64,000 bases of DNA from Linnemannia elongata (Eukaryota > Mortierellomycota > Mortierellomycetes > Mortierellales > Mortierellaceae): the NCBI GenBank assembly GCA_036320915.1, contig JAXBDG010000002.1, positions 2,880,001 through 2,944,000 on the forward strand, given 5' to 3'. Below the pieces are notes generated by a model. The model was not told where the DNA came from, searched no databases, and saw only the letters and a program-made list of their open reading frames with translations. The translations under genes were made by a program, and so were the position numbers. How positions within the stretch are numbered: position 1 is the stretch's first letter; each line of letters opens with the position of its first letter. Shown here piece after piece: positions 36,901-48,842 of the stretch.

Positions 36901-38349
36901 CCCTGCTCTATCAGCAGCTCTGTCTTAGAAGATGCCACCACTCCTCGCGGACCTCACTTTGTCTACCAGCAGCAGCATTCTCAGACTCAGAGCCAAAACT
37001 CTTTTCTCTCAGCGCATGCGGCTCTTCCCGTGGCGCGTACTCGGCCAAGGGCACCTAGTCATTTGAGTAACATGATCAATCATGCCGATGGACTTGTCAG
37101 CGACGCTGAGAGTTCAACTCCCTTCCAGGCGAAGCGTGGACGTGTTCGCAGTCAGAGCCAAGGGAGCCACTCTACAACAAACAGAGGCTCGTCCTGGGAT
37201 CAACTTGGCGCGTTCAAGGAAGCACAGGCAGGATATGCGACTCTTATCGATATTCCTGCAACATCGGTCTCGCACATGGGCTATCAACTCGAAGGCCACG
37301 ATGACGATGATGACTTGATGCTTCGCGAGAGCGTGAGAATGTCGATCAAGGCTGGCATGAGCCTGAAAGAAGCCCTGGCGATCGACAACCTTATGTACAG
37401 GAACAATATGCAGCAACAACAACATTCTCAGGAGGGACTACCTTCTAACAGCTTCAATGGCGAAATCGACGACAAGATGGTCCACCCATTAGACCTCTCC
37501 CCACTGATCCTCCAAACGACGCGTTCAGAAATCCAGCAGCAGAGCTATGGTTATCCCGCACAGCGGCCTTCACCAGCCCCCGTGATGACATCTTCGACGT
37601 CGACGGCTTATGTTCCTCCTCGCAGCCATGACTCGCCTTCTATCGCTGCCACCGCTCAGCAGGCTTGGGACGAGACCTGTATTGGACTGGGTTTAACCTT
37701 GACTACACCCACAACAGCCACACCCACTCGTTACCAAGAGCCACATCACGCCCACGCCTATCAGGTACCTACTGCTGAGGACTGCAGTCTACCTCGACGA
37801 CCCATCCCTCTCAGATATCACCAGCTTGATTCCTCTGCGTCGCTGCAACACTACCAAAACCTACATCAAAACCAACAGCAACAACATCGACGGCCCGAGA
37901 TGACTACGAAATTGACCTCAGGACTAACGACCCATACGCTTCAATCCGACGCGACCCTCCACTCTGGCTCGTATTCGTACGCCACTTCAGCCACCTCCAG
38001 TACTTTTGTAGATATGTCCTATACGAATCATCACCAATCATCCTACGCTTCTCATTATCCAATGTTATCCTCCAACCAACATAGTAACAACCATGCAACT
38101 AATGATTATGACCAGGACACGACACACACCTACCCTCACAACCAGTATTACCAACACAACCAACAACACCCACAGCAGCACCAGTTAGATCGGCAGTACT
38201 CTTATTCACAACACCATGAACAACAAGAGTTCCCGCTCTTCCGTAGGGACTATAACAACCCTCCTCCTGTCCAACGCCAATCCAGTCAACGAAACAAGAA
38301 AAACCTGGTCGTCAACATCTCTCCTACCAACCACAGCCGTATGAACTAA
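33960..38349 (+). CDS. Multi-pass membrane protein with very long disordered Gln/Ser-rich tail, function unknown
   Basis: Three exons (33960-34551, 34858-35155, 35316-38349) join in frame to 1,307 aa. The exon-3 join (AG|A ATC ACA) opens straight into the long frame. Four hydrophobic segments: about residues 29-58 (YACMLLGLGCSVVLMLAEIF), 117-140 (AACWVVIGSTGLTLCVMLWD), 199-221 (FTAMLVSIPRLMVYASILLA) and 247-282 (IMALSTVVHGLHLIRIVLAG). A TTTTLSPQQQQQLQ loop lies between the first two. From about residue 300 on, the protein is low-complexity and polar, with Gln/His/Ser/Pro tracts and an acidic patch near residue 955 followed by LRESVRMS, which resembles a ubiquitin-interacting motif with Ala replaced by Ser. 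I do not recognise the family. A membrane-tethered regulator or adaptor is possible. Exon structure is well supported; function is not. Confidence 0.85.
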
Positions 38350-38636
38350 AAAAATTGATAATAATAAAAAAGTCTAAAAAAACCACACAAGTCCGAGCAA
38401 TAGAGGAGTGAAGATGTGAGGCAAAGGGGGATGGACGCAAAAGCGAGCAATGCTCCTGCCCCTTTTGTGTGAACTAGGGGGGGGGGGGGTTCTTCACGAG
38501 CATTTTTGTGGATATGCGCGGAAAAAAATGGCATGAACGGGGCATGGGTATGCACGAGAACCTTTTTCTTGAACACAACATAGATGGACGACGACCAAGC
38601 ATTTACCACTAACACAAACAAACAAAACAAACCAAT

Positions 38637-38688
38637 AAACAAACAAACAAACAAACAAACAAACAAACAAACAAACAAACAAACAAAG
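38637..38688. repeat. (CAAA)n microsatellite
   Basis: About 12-13 uninterrupted CAAA units in the intergenic region after the membrane-protein gene (38350-39239). The rest of that region is low complexity (a G run at 38477-38490, C/T-rich DNA from 38860) and leads into the esterase start. No gene is supported in it. Confidence 0.92.
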
Positions 38689-39239
38689 ACAACAAAACCA
38701 TGAGGAGAAAAAGTGGTAAGATTTCTTCTGCTTGGACCTTGTTTTCTATCATCATCCATAACTAACATCGGAAAAGGGGACGTGGACACAGAAAGGCAGG
38801 GTGCTCCAGACAAAAAAGCAAGCTACACCAGACGGGACGGCAGTATCTCCTTTATCCTTTTCGTCTCTTCCTCCTTCTTTTTCCTTTCCAATTCTGCCCG
38901 AATCAGCCCCCCCTCACTCTGTCTGTCTTTTTTTTTCTTTTCCCCACTCCCCCTTCCTTCCACTTTCTGTTCATGCGCCATAAAAAGCAGTAACAAAACT
39001 GCAGAGCGGTGGTGGAAAGAATTCAAGATCGGCCAATGCCAAACATAGGTGCCTAATTTTTAGTTTGTCTCAGGGATTTTTCTGTTTCTTTTCTTTTTCT
39101 CCCTCCTCTCTTTCTCTTTTCTCTTTTCTCTTTTCTTCTACTTTCTTTCTTCTTTCATTCACCACTACCTCTACCAACAATACCAAAACCAACAGTACAA
39201 CCAGCTCAAACCCACACTACCAATTGATACCAAGGAATC

Positions 39240-41002
39240 ATGTCCGTCTCAAGCAGGATCGCATTGACAACCAACCCCGCACGCCAATATCTCGCCCGCT
39301 CGAGCACGAGCAGATCATCCAGCTGGAGAACAGCAACACCCACTGCCTCCTCACTTATCTCCCAGCAACAACGATTCTTCACTCACCAGCAACCTTCCCG
39401 CCAGGCCACCCACAGTGATGACCCTTCGTACCCTCCCAACACCACCACCAAAAGCAACGACACCCAACTATCATCACAATTCGACCCCCCTCGGCAAATC
39501 TCCAAGATCCTCACCCACTACTGTCGCGAACCACAACTCGTAATGATCGAAGGGTACGGGGTCCTCCAGGGCGAGATGGATCAGAGTCGGGTGTTGACAA
39601 AGTATCTCAATGTCCCCTTTGCCAAGGTCCAGAACCGGTTCCAGGAGGCGGTTGCGCCTGAGCCTTGGAAAGGGATCCGTGATGCGACACTTTACGGGTA
39701 ATTGTTTTGTTGTTGCTTGCAACATTATTCATGCGTTCATGATTGCGACTGAGCGCGTTTCTAAGTGACGATAAAACAAAATGTTTTTAATCTCGCATGA
39801 CTTATGACAGAAAACAAAGTTGTGTTATCTTTGTTGGTGCGGGTTGGGCAAAGCAACATTAAATGTACTGTACGCAAGTTAGATAAGAAGACGCTGACAC
39901 ATTTTTTTTCTGCTCTCCGATCTCATGCGTTCAATTCAGACCCATGTGCCCACAGAACACACAAGAAACCAACAACCTGTCGACATTAATGTTGGGCTTA
40001 CCAGGACCAGGATTCGAGTACTCGGAACACGACTGCCTAAACTTGAACGTCTTTGCGCCCCGGTGCATCGTCGGTCATGTCCCCGTTATCTGCTACATTC
40101 ATGGTGGATTGAGTCAAGGCGGGATTGCTCTTCCCAAGCATGGTAAATCATCATCATCCCTACTCTTCACGATACTTCGCAGATATCATGTGTTGATATA
40201 CGTATTTCAGTGCACACTTGAACAAATTACGCAGCCCACTTTCTCCCTCCCTTTTCTGACATGTCCTAACGAAAAAAATCTCCTTTCGTTTTCGTTTGCT
40301 TTAGATGCAACGAATATTGTGAAAAAGTCGGTCGCGAGGGGCCTTCCCGTCATTGTGGTGACTATCAATTACCGCCTCCTCCCGTCCGCGGGTCTTCTAA
40401 AGGGAGCTGAAGAAAAACACGGAGTCAAGGATGGGAAGCAGTCAAAGGATGGTAATTCTGAGGAGGATAACGCGTCATTCAACTGGGGCCTGTATGACCA
40501 AAAGATTGCGCTGGAATGGGTCCGGAAGAATATCCACAACTTTGGGGGCAACCCGAACGAGATTACGCTGATGGGGCATTCTAATGGAGCGTCTTCAGCA
40601 GGATACCATATGCTCACTACTGCTACGACAGGACAACAGGGAGAGGATGGAAAGAAGAGGCTATTCAAGCGGGCCATTATGCATTCAGGAGCACGACAGG
40701 GGTCTTTGCAGCACATGGAGAACACTCATCGATTGGACTCGCTTCTCGGAGATATGGTTCCAATCGGATCATCATCGCCATCATCTTCGACATCGTTATC
40801 GGCGACTGTGGCGGTGAGTAGTGTTCCTGAACAGGAAAACAAGGACAGCCAGCAGCAGTCGACGTTCACGTTCATGTCGGATGCATGCCTACCGTTCATG
40901 GACGAGAAGGAAAAGCAGGCTGGATGGCGCGTTATTGACAAGTGGATTGATTTCGCCTGGGGTCAAGAGAGTGACGCTGCCAGCGACGGCGTCCGTTCGT
41001 AG
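39240..41002 (+). CDS. Cholinesterase/carboxylesterase type-B-like protein, C-terminally short
   Basis: Three exons (39240-39697, 39940-40142, 40305-41002) encode 452 aa. A 95-residue Ser/Thr/Gln leader (possible mitochondrial presequence: MSVSSRIALTTNPARQYLAR) precedes the alpha/beta hydrolase start: KYLNVPFAKVQNRFQEA, GPMCPQN, SEHDCLNLNVFAP, VICYIHGGLSQGG, VIVVTINYRL, WGLYDQKIALEWVRKNIHNF, GGNPNEITLMGHSNGASSAG with the nucleophile Ser in GHSNG (GESAG is usual). After AIMHSGA only about 110 residues remain, Ser-rich then WRVIDKWIDFAWG. The family normally has about 300 more residues, carrying the catalytic acid and His. Neither is visible, so it is likely inactive or a product of internal deletion. 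The oxyanion loop HGGL also departs from HGGG. Confidence 0.8.
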
Positions 41003-41037
41003 AGATTAATAAGGAAGATCCTATTAGTAAAAGTACC

Positions 41038-41123
41038 TCTCTCCTCTCTCTCTCTTCCTCTCTCTCTTCCTCTCTCTCTCTTCCTCTCTCTCTCTTCCTC
41101 TCTCTCTCTCTCTCTCTCTCTCT
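41038..41123. repeat. CT-rich microsatellite with TTCCTCTCTCTC higher-order unit
   Basis: About 85 bp made of repeated CTCTCTCTTCC blocks ending in pure CT, 35 bp after the esterase stop. The remaining 670 bp to the next gene hold a short A run (about 41595-41612) and a C/T-rich leader; no other gene is supported. Confidence 0.9.
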
Positions 41124-41796
41124 GACTCTCAACCGCAGCAAGCAGGTTGTTACCAGGCTCTTGTGGGTAGAAAAATGGCGTAATGGTCAATTGGTCTTCG
41201 TCCTTTTCATGTCTCTCGAACGGTATGCAAAATACACTTAATTATGAGAGCCAAACACAACCCTTTGTTCTTTATTCGCATTGAAGTCAACAGTAGACGT
41301 TATTTTTATGGCATTCACTACTCGCGAAACGATGGAGCACCGCCACGGCGGGTGATAGACAAAAGATGTCTTGATCTGTCAACAACAAAAAAAAAACACA
41401 AGGAAGAAGCAGGCTCAATCCGGTGGCAAAAGTACAGCCTCGACCTAAAAGAACGCCGCGCTTTGTTAGAAGGTGTTGTTGGTCCAATAGCGGCTGCTTG
41501 TCGTTGTGTTTTCGATTGCTCTTTTCGACTCTCACAGACCTCGAATGACCACCGCCTTGCATGAGGACTGCCTAGGCAAAGGTATTTTGTGTTAAAAAAA
41601 AAAAAAAAAAATAAGCATTCGGTGTCATTTTCGAGATGGATGGACAGTTTGGTTTTTCGCCGCCACCAAAAGTTAGCAAAGCAGACCCTCGGGTCTGAAG
41701 GACAAATATAAAGTAACGGGCCGCTGCTCTTTTCCCAATTCCCTCGTTCTTATTCCTCATCTTTTTCTCCTTCTCTTCCCCCAATAATACTCAAAG

Positions 41797-42432
41797 ATGT
41801 CGACGGCGTTATCAATTACACAATTCCTTTTGATCCTCCTCTCAACAGTAGTAGCCGGATGCTCAATCTACCTCCTCGTCCGCTTACAACTAGGCATCCG
41901 TGCCGAGACTTGGACCGTCTGGACCCCCCTTATCGTCTCTATCCTCTCCAACATTCTCTACTCTTGCTCACTCAACCCCAAGAACCGCGTCTCTACCGCC
42001 CGTAACAGCTTCGCTCTCCTCTTGGCAGCGGGTTGGTTCGTCTCTCCTTCCTACCGCATCCACCAAATCGTTCAACTGATTGGCAGCCCAACCGGTAGGA
42101 CTGTCAGCTTCCTTTCAGTCTGGAGCTGCGGCACGATCGCATGTACGCTCTCGATGATTATGGATATTGGAGGTCTGTTGTCGGGAGTGTTATCGTTGTT
42201 AGAGATTGGTTTGGCAGATCAGGCATCGAGAGGGGTGATTACGCCGGTGTCGAACAAGACGTCGGTCTTTGTGTTGCCTGGAAATCAGCAGCAGTATATT
42301 CCGTTGCAGCAGCAGCAGCAGCAGCAGCAGCAGTTTGGTCAACAGCCTTACTATCAGCCTGCTGGTGCCCAGTCTTATTACGCCCAGGCACAACCTCCTA
42401 CCGCTGCTACTACCTATCCACACACTTATTAG
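41797..42432 (+). CDS. Small four-helix membrane protein with poly-Gln tail, function unknown
   Basis: Single exon, 211 aa. Four hydrophobic segments: about residues 7-28 (ITQFLLILLSTVVAGCSIYL), 40-58 (TVWTPLIVSILSNILYSCSL), 68-86 (NSFALLLAAGWFVSPSYRI) and 100-130 (RTVSFLSVWSCGTIACTLSM, then ILSG-type glycines). The cytosolic tail holds nine Gln in a CAG tract (42307-42332) and a Tyr/Gln/Pro-rich end (QQPYYQPAGAQSYYAQAQPP). The layout recalls MARVEL-like tetraspan proteins of fungal plasma membranes, but I see no firm signature. The start at 41797 follows a C/T-rich leader and an AAAG|ATG context. Confidence 0.75.
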   Translation: MSTALSITQFLLILLSTVVAGCSIYLLVRLQLGIRAETWTVWTPLIVSILSNILYSCSLNPKNRVSTARNSFALLLAAGWFVSPSYRIHQIVQLIGSPTGRTVSFLSVWSCGTIACTLSMIMDIGGLLSGVLSLLEIGLADQASRGVITPVSNKTSVFVLPGNQQQYIPLQQQQQQQQQFGQQPYYQPAGAQSYYAQAQPPTAATTYPHTY

Positions 42433-43320
42433 CATGTAGTTGAATGAAGCACTTCTACATTTCTCTCATTAATTACCGCTCCTACGCGTGAGAGTTTATT
42501 TTCGTTATGAGTTTGTCCCGTTAACACGATGTTTGGAATTGTATGTCAATGGGTAGTGAGCAACAAAGGGAAAGGAATAGTTGACTGAGTAATGCCTGGC
42601 TGTCAACCCGTTGTCCGTTATCCGGTATCCGCTTTCTCCCTTTCTTTTTGATTCCCATATCTGCCTGTTTCCCTTTACGCACGCACAATTGCACCCTCTG
42701 GATGCTTAGGGCAGGCGCACGTTGTTGAATCGTCTTCTGTCACACGCCACCACTTTTTATTCTTTTATTTTCCAGTGGATTTTCATAGTCAGCCGCTGCT
42801 GCGTTGTTACTACGCGGCTGAAATCATTGTTTGCTTCCTTCTCTATTCTCTATCCTCTGTTCTCTATTCTCTATGGGCTCCCCTCTCTCCCCTTTCTTCT
42901 CTGCATACCGTCGTCTATCTCCATCATCATCATCATCCTCGTCCTCGGCCTCCTTTTCCTCTCTTTCGTATTCTTTCTCTTCCTTGATCTGTTATTCCCT
43001 TCTTCTTTCCTTCCTTCTCCTCCTCTTCTCTCTCCTCCTCCTCCTCAACCCTACCCCTCCTCCCTCCCTCACCCCTCTCTGATCCATCAAAGCATGATAT
43101 CGTGAACTACTCTTCCAATCACCCTTTTATTTTCTTCGTTATCAATACCCCCCTTCTTCTTATCCCTTTTGCTTTGCGATCCTCCCTTTCGCCGGCCTTA
43201 TCCCAAACAAAGACCCGCTGCCTGCTTGCCTGCTTGGACCCTTTTGTCTATCCTCTCCTCCCTGCTTGAACTCATACCAACCAGCAGTCTCTTCCACACT
43301 TTACCCCATTCACTCACGCC
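42433..43320. other. Intergenic, PHO81 upstream region
   Basis: Gene-free. Strongly C/T-rich from about 42820 to 43310 (leader or promoter of PHO81). A CACGTT hexamer (half-fit Pho4 site) lies at 42718-42723, about 600 bp upstream of the start. Apparent open frames are low-complexity Leu/Ser/Pro. Confidence 0.5.
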
Positions 43321-46300
43321 ATGAAGGTAACCAGAAATACTAATGACCTTATTTTTTTTCAACGTCAGACATACAAACGAAAGAAGACCCTTTGTTCCCT
43401 TCTGACCCGAAAATACTCACGCTCTCTTTCTACTCTCTCTCTCTCTTCCACCTTCCATCCTCATTACCGTCCCCATCAAATAGTTCGGAAAGCAGATTCA
43501 GTTTCAACAGATTCCAGAATGGCAGAGCCATTACATGAGCTACAAAGGTCTCAAGAAGATCATCAACTCACTCATTCAGGAAAAGGCACAAATATCCGTC
43601 ACCATCGCTGCGTCCCCTCCTCCGCTGGGATCAGAGCCCGAACCCGAGTCCCAGGAGGCTGAGGCGGCGGCTTCGTTGTTGCCAGAGGATGAGAACTCGA
43701 CGTTTTTGCAGTCCCAGAAGGCTGCCTTTTTCTTTAAACTCGAACGTGAACTGGAGAAGGTACTCTTTCTTTTTTTTTTTTCTTGGTCGTGAATTACTGC
43801 TCCTAGTTTCACTAGCATTCGATTCAACGGGACACAACTTCTCACACCTTTTCCATCGCCTCTGTGTGTGTGTTTAAATGTAGGTCAACTCGTTCTATTT
43901 GCAAAAGGAATCGGAGCTGAAGGTTCGGCTACGATCCCTAATCGACAAGGAGAAGGTCATCCTCTCGCGTCAGGGGAGACCAGGAACCAGCTCCTCGATC
44001 AATTCTCTCAAGGAAGCGTTCAAGCAGTTCGAACAGGACCTCAACAAACTGCAGGTAATACTTTGACATGTATGAATGACTATGTACCCAGGATGAAAGG
44101 AGGCAACATCCATCGCGCATAGTAAAATGAAATGAATGCATGATAATGATCACGAAATGGACCTTTACTAAAGTGGGGGAGAGGGGTTAGAGTGAGAACT
44201 AAGAGCTCTCGCCCAATGCAAGACCCCTGGTATCGCATTGTCCTCGTGTTCATTTCGTACTAATTAAGACCCGATTGCTACCAATCCTCGTACGGTACCT
44301 TGTCATTCTCTGTACCCCTATAGAAATTTGTCGAGACCAATGGTACGGGGTTCCGAAAGATCTTGAAGAAGTGGGACAAGCGGTCAAAGTCGACCACCAA
44401 AGAACTCTACCTTGCCCGCCAGGTCGATCTTCAGCCGTGCTTTAATCAGGACGCCATGGTCGAGCTTGCTGACAGTGCCGCACATCATCTCCTCGGCCTG
44501 GAGGATATCCAACAAGGTCGCCCTTCATCAGCACCCTCAAGTCCTGTCAGCAGCAAACCCGCGCCTGCCCATTCATACGCCCCTTCCTCCCCCATGCAGC
44601 AACAAATGGATGAGCTGGAAACTGACCTCTTTAACGCCTTGACTGCCAATCAGGCGTCTGTCGTCCAAGAGATTCTGGAACGTCGTCTCACCACACCATC
44701 GGGCACAAAGAACAGTTCCCTAGGAGTAGATTCTTCCCAGCAACGACTCCACTCGAATCTTATCGGACCGGAGCATGCCCGCGAAGTTGTCTCGCGCTTG
44801 TTTTGGAGATGTTGTTCAGAGACCAGTGTGTCGGACCCTGTGATCCAGCAGTTGGTCGATACGGGGCTGGTCAACTTTAAGTTTGTGGATGATATCAGTG
44901 ACCGGACCTGTCTGCACGAGGCCGCTATGGTTGGGCGTCTGTCTCTTCTCAAGTTGGCAGTTGAACGAGGGGCTGCTGTCGAAGGCTCGGATGTCTACGG
45001 GAGACGACCACTTCACTATGTCTCAATGTACGGCTACGACGACTGCGCGACCTACCTCCTTTCCTTGAACGCGTCCCTGACGGTGACAGATCACGATGGA
45101 TTCCAGCCTCTGATTTACTCTGTCATGAACGGTCACTCCAAGTGCGTCGAGATTTTCCTTGCCAGTAATGTCGAGATTGAGGCCAGCCGAGAGGGTGATC
45201 CGATCCCATTGAGTCTTGCCTGCCATTATGGTCACGAGGATATCGCCATGATGCTCATCGGTCGTGGTGCTGATGTTCTTGCCAGCAACGCGGATGGTCT
45301 CGAGCCACTTCATATTACTTGCCGAGAGGGACACACCAGGCTGGCCAAGACGTTGACGACACGAGGAGCTCGACTCGATCAAGAGGACAAGTACATGTGC
45401 TGGACGCCCCTTTTCTATGCTGCCAGCGAGGGTCATGTCGAGTGTGTCAAGATTCTTCTGGAGGCCGGCTGCAAGGTGAATGTGATTGATGAACATGGCA
45501 AGAACCCGATCTATTATGCTGCCAGTGAGGGTCATTCCGATTGCGTCGAGTTATTGGTTGAGGCTGGAGGCAAGGCAATCGCTTCCCCGCAGGACACTGT
45601 TATGGAGGCTTCGGCTGCAGTCACGGCGAGCAGCATGCTGAGTTCGTCTACCACCTCAGCCCTGGACTCCCATCACCCTGTGCACCCCGACGAACTGGAC
45701 AGTCCCACCAACATGGACGATCTCGATATGGAGCTCATTCCTTCGCTCTCGCTTCCTCCTCCTATCATTCCCTTCAGGATCTACGGACACAACTATCTGG
45801 ACAAGAAATACCAGGTCAACCTGACACTGGGTCATACTTCTTCGTCTGACCAAATCGGAGCCCGGAAACCACCTGTTCACTTGTACGGCACGGCTCACAT
45901 CTCGTCCTTGAAACTCGTCATCTCGTCACGACCCGACAATGGCATGATCCCGCACAATGTGATTCTGCCCCTGGGCGAAAGCAGAAAGGTCTATGGCTTC
46001 CAAGTGGACTCTTTGGATCAGTTCACAGTCGAGTTTGACATATTTCCTACCTATGGAAGCAAGGCTATCGGACGAGCTGTCGCATTACCCATCACGTTCC
46101 TGTCGCCTTCCCTATCCGTGGGAAAGGGTCTCCTCCCACTCTTTGATGCCCATTTGAAGGTTGTTGGAGAGCTTGCCTTTGAGTATACGGTCATCCGGCC
46201 GTTTGAGGGTGTTCGGTTGGAGGTCGGAGGGCGGTTGGAGACCTACTGGAAGTCGACAAACAGCGTCGATTCGACCATTTCTGCCACCGCTACGCCCCTC

Positions 46301-47920
46301 ACGGGCACACCACCCTCGCTCATGCCTGTCAGCACGTCAACCTTTCGAGGCACATTGCCTCTCCCCGCGCCACAAACGACTCTTGCCGGCAACGTGATCC
46401 CGTCCTATATCACGGCGTCGTCACTATCAGGAGAGTACATCCAGCTCTCTATTCAGATGACTAGGGATTGTATCCCTGTTGTCTTCGGCAACTGGCAACT
46501 GCCCGTGGAAGGATTTGATTTGGCATTGTCAGATGTGAGCTTTGCTCAGTTCAAGCGGTTTGGACAGCTGATTCACCAAAAGGGCGCGAGCGAGGATCTG
46601 GAGAGCGCCAACTTCCGTCTGGCAAGCACCTGGAAGGCTGCCGAGTGGCGGCGCAAAGTTTATGAACGCTGGATGAGTCTCGAGCAAGTCCTCAAGGTAC
46701 CCATGGTTATGTTTTGTTTATTATTGTGGTTAGACTGTGTATGATGTTCTTTACCAACTAACTGTCATTCATTCAAAACTGACTGTGTATCTTAGATCCT
46801 GCCCAAGAACATTGGAGTGAACTTGGAGCTAAAATATCCGACGGCGGCAGAGAAGCGATTCTACCGACTGAACAATACGGTCGAGTTCAACAAGTTTGTC
46901 GATACGATCCTTCAGACTGTCTACGACTCTTCCTCGGCATCGCACCATCGCAGCTTCATGTTCTCGTCCTTCAACCCCGTTGTTTGCTCCGCTCTCAACT
47001 GGAAGCAGCCCAACTGTATGCTTTTTTTCTTTTTTTTTTCTGCTGTAGCCAATTTTGCTTCAGCTCTGCTCTTTACTTACTTAGTCTTCGTGTTTTTTAA
47101 ACCTCTGAATGATCAATTTAGACGCGGTGTTCTTTAACACGTATGGAGGATACAACAAGGGACATAAGTCAGGCATTGCATGGACAGACGAGGTTGCCAA
47201 AGCTGGCTCCAAGAGGCGAGAGCCCGCAGACCCAGAAATCCTCCCATCGCCCAAACATGGCTCAGGTGCTGGTATGTTCCCAAACCTAGGAGGCGATCGA
47301 ATGGGAGAAGGAGGTCTACTTTCGAGCGCATCCTCGGATACTGTCACATCGTCGCCTGGACTGGACTCGCCTGCGACTTTCCCGTCGGTTCAAAGCGTAC
47401 TTTTGGACAACTCGGAAAAGTTCCAAGAGACAGATAAGCGATGCACGTCGATCAAAGAGGCGATCAAGTTTGCGAGGACTAATAACCTCCTTGGTGTCAT
47501 TTGTGAGGCAACTCCCTTGGTAAGAAGGCCGTGCAAAAGGGATTCTGAAACAAGTTCATTTTTGTGCACTACTTCGAAGAGGTCCAACTTCTAATCATCA
47601 TTCTTTTCTTCAATTTTCACTTGCCACTGCAACAGATCCAAGTTCCGAGCTTGATTACACATATCAAGGAATCCGGACTGATTCTGACCAGCTTCGGAAG
47701 ACTCAACAAGGATCCGGCACTGGTTCAGGTGCAAAAGAGCCATGGCGTGGATGCATTTATGATTATGGAGAGTGACGTTGATTCGTACCATACTTTGTCG
47801 GAGAAGCATACTAGGACCGCGTCCTCTTCGTCGTCGAGGATGCAACAAGTAGCGGCGTCGTCGTCAGCGATTGAAGTTGAAGAGGGGGTGTTGAGATACC
47901 ATAGTGGCGTCGATTCGTAG
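43321..47920 (+). CDS. PHO81: PHO81/NUC-2-type phosphate regulator: SPX, ankyrin repeats, degenerate GDPD
   Basis: Seven exons (43321-43326, 43484-43759, 43884-44054, 44324-46696, 46796-47015, 47122-47519, 47636-47920) encode 1,242 aa. The six-base first exon gives MK, joined to FGKQIQFQQIPEWQSHYMSY and KGLKKIINSLIQEK, the SPX start; KFVETNGTGFRKILKKWDK ends the SPX. Ankyrin repeats run from about residue 330 to 560 (DRTCLHEAAMVGRLSLL, GRRPLHYVSMYGYDDC, DEHGKNPIYYAASEGHSDCV). The C-terminal part resembles GDPD domains (LSIQMTRDCIPVVFG, ILPKNIGVNLELKYP) but lacks the HRG catalytic motif. Pho81 inhibits the Pho80-Pho85 kinase when phosphate is low; SPX domains bind inositol pyrophosphates. Its 3' end is repeated downstream in two relic copies. 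Confidence 0.93.
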
Positions 47921-48550
47921 ATATTGCCCATTCAGATACATTTATTTGGCAAACCAATTTAATATAAATGCGTGTTTGCGCGAGTTCTTGTTAACTTTAT
48001 TTATTATACTTCTCAGACAACGAGAGAGAGGAAAGTAATGACGGTGAAAAAATGGCTAAGGTGTGGAGGGTGAGGTTTCCTTGAGAGAAATCGACAAATG
48101 ACTTGTCAGCCTCGGCCGTTGGTGGCCTTCCGGACCGCGAATACTGAATCGCGTTTCCAGAACTCGATTTCGTCGATTGACATGCGTTCAGCGATATCTC
48201 TATGGATTTGCATGTCATGTCCCGAATACTATTGCTTCCTTTGAAAGCGTGCCTGTCTTATTATTTGTTGGGATAAAGGAGAAAGAGGAGACTTTGGACA
48301 AGGAGGTCAGGCAAGTGGACAGTTATTGACCTCAAGTCCAGACGTCCTGAACCTTCCTGATCATCCCCTTCTCACTCTCCTCCAACAAGTCCTCTGTAAC
48401 TTTGCTCCACAAACGTGAAAAACATGTCGATCCTATGATGTCCCCCCAACCCTTGCATGACCTCCTCCTCGCCCTTGATGTGCGCATCGAAAAGGAACCG
48501 ATGGCTGGACTAACTTGGAGGGAGAGGTTATTTGAAGATCTCTCTCCCTC

Positions 48551-48730
48551 TTAGACGGGCTGAGATGACAGCTGCTTCTGCATCTGTGTGTCGAAAAGGG
48601 TTTCAAAGTGAGTGTCGAAGAGGGCGGAGTCGGAAGGTAGGGAGAGACCGGTTTTGAGGGATGCAAAAGACTTCGTAGGATGTTGCGCCAAGTAGATATT
48701 GGGGCGAATACCGTTCCTTTTTTTCCCACG
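48551..48730 (-). pseudogene. Unit-A-only terminal exon relic, unknown family
   Basis: Minus-strand frame of 59 codons bounded upstream by a good acceptor (TTTTTTTTCAG at about 48731-48741) and ended by TAA. The translation has normal composition (NIYLAQHPTKSFASLKTGLS, then LFDTHFETLFDTQMQKQL) but I cannot place it. No upstream exon is visible. In units B and C the homologous sequence begins the same way (GTGGGAAAA) and then breaks. Best read as the 3' exon of a lost minus-strand gene; coincidence remains possible. Confidence 0.35.
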
Positions 48731-48842
48731 CTGAAAAAAAACATGTTAGTTAACGATTAGGTTCCATCTATTGGTCACAGATGCCTTTTTTCGTGTGAAA
48801 CATGTAAGGCACAGCTTTGCCTCCGTGATTAAGTATGCATGC

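Noticed and set aside
38346..38813. Minus-strand frame with FVCLFVCLFVCLF repeat
   Set aside because: Produced by the (CAAA)n microsatellite.
42722..43105. Hydrophobic 127-codon frame upstream of PHO81
   Set aside because: Same C/T-rich artefact; the PHO81 start at 43321 is fixed by the SPX N-terminus.
48433..48744. Minus-strand frame of 103 codons starting MFFFSVGKKG
   Set aside because: It is out of frame with the protein-like exon relic at 48551-48730 and has Ser/Pro/Arg low-complexity composition.
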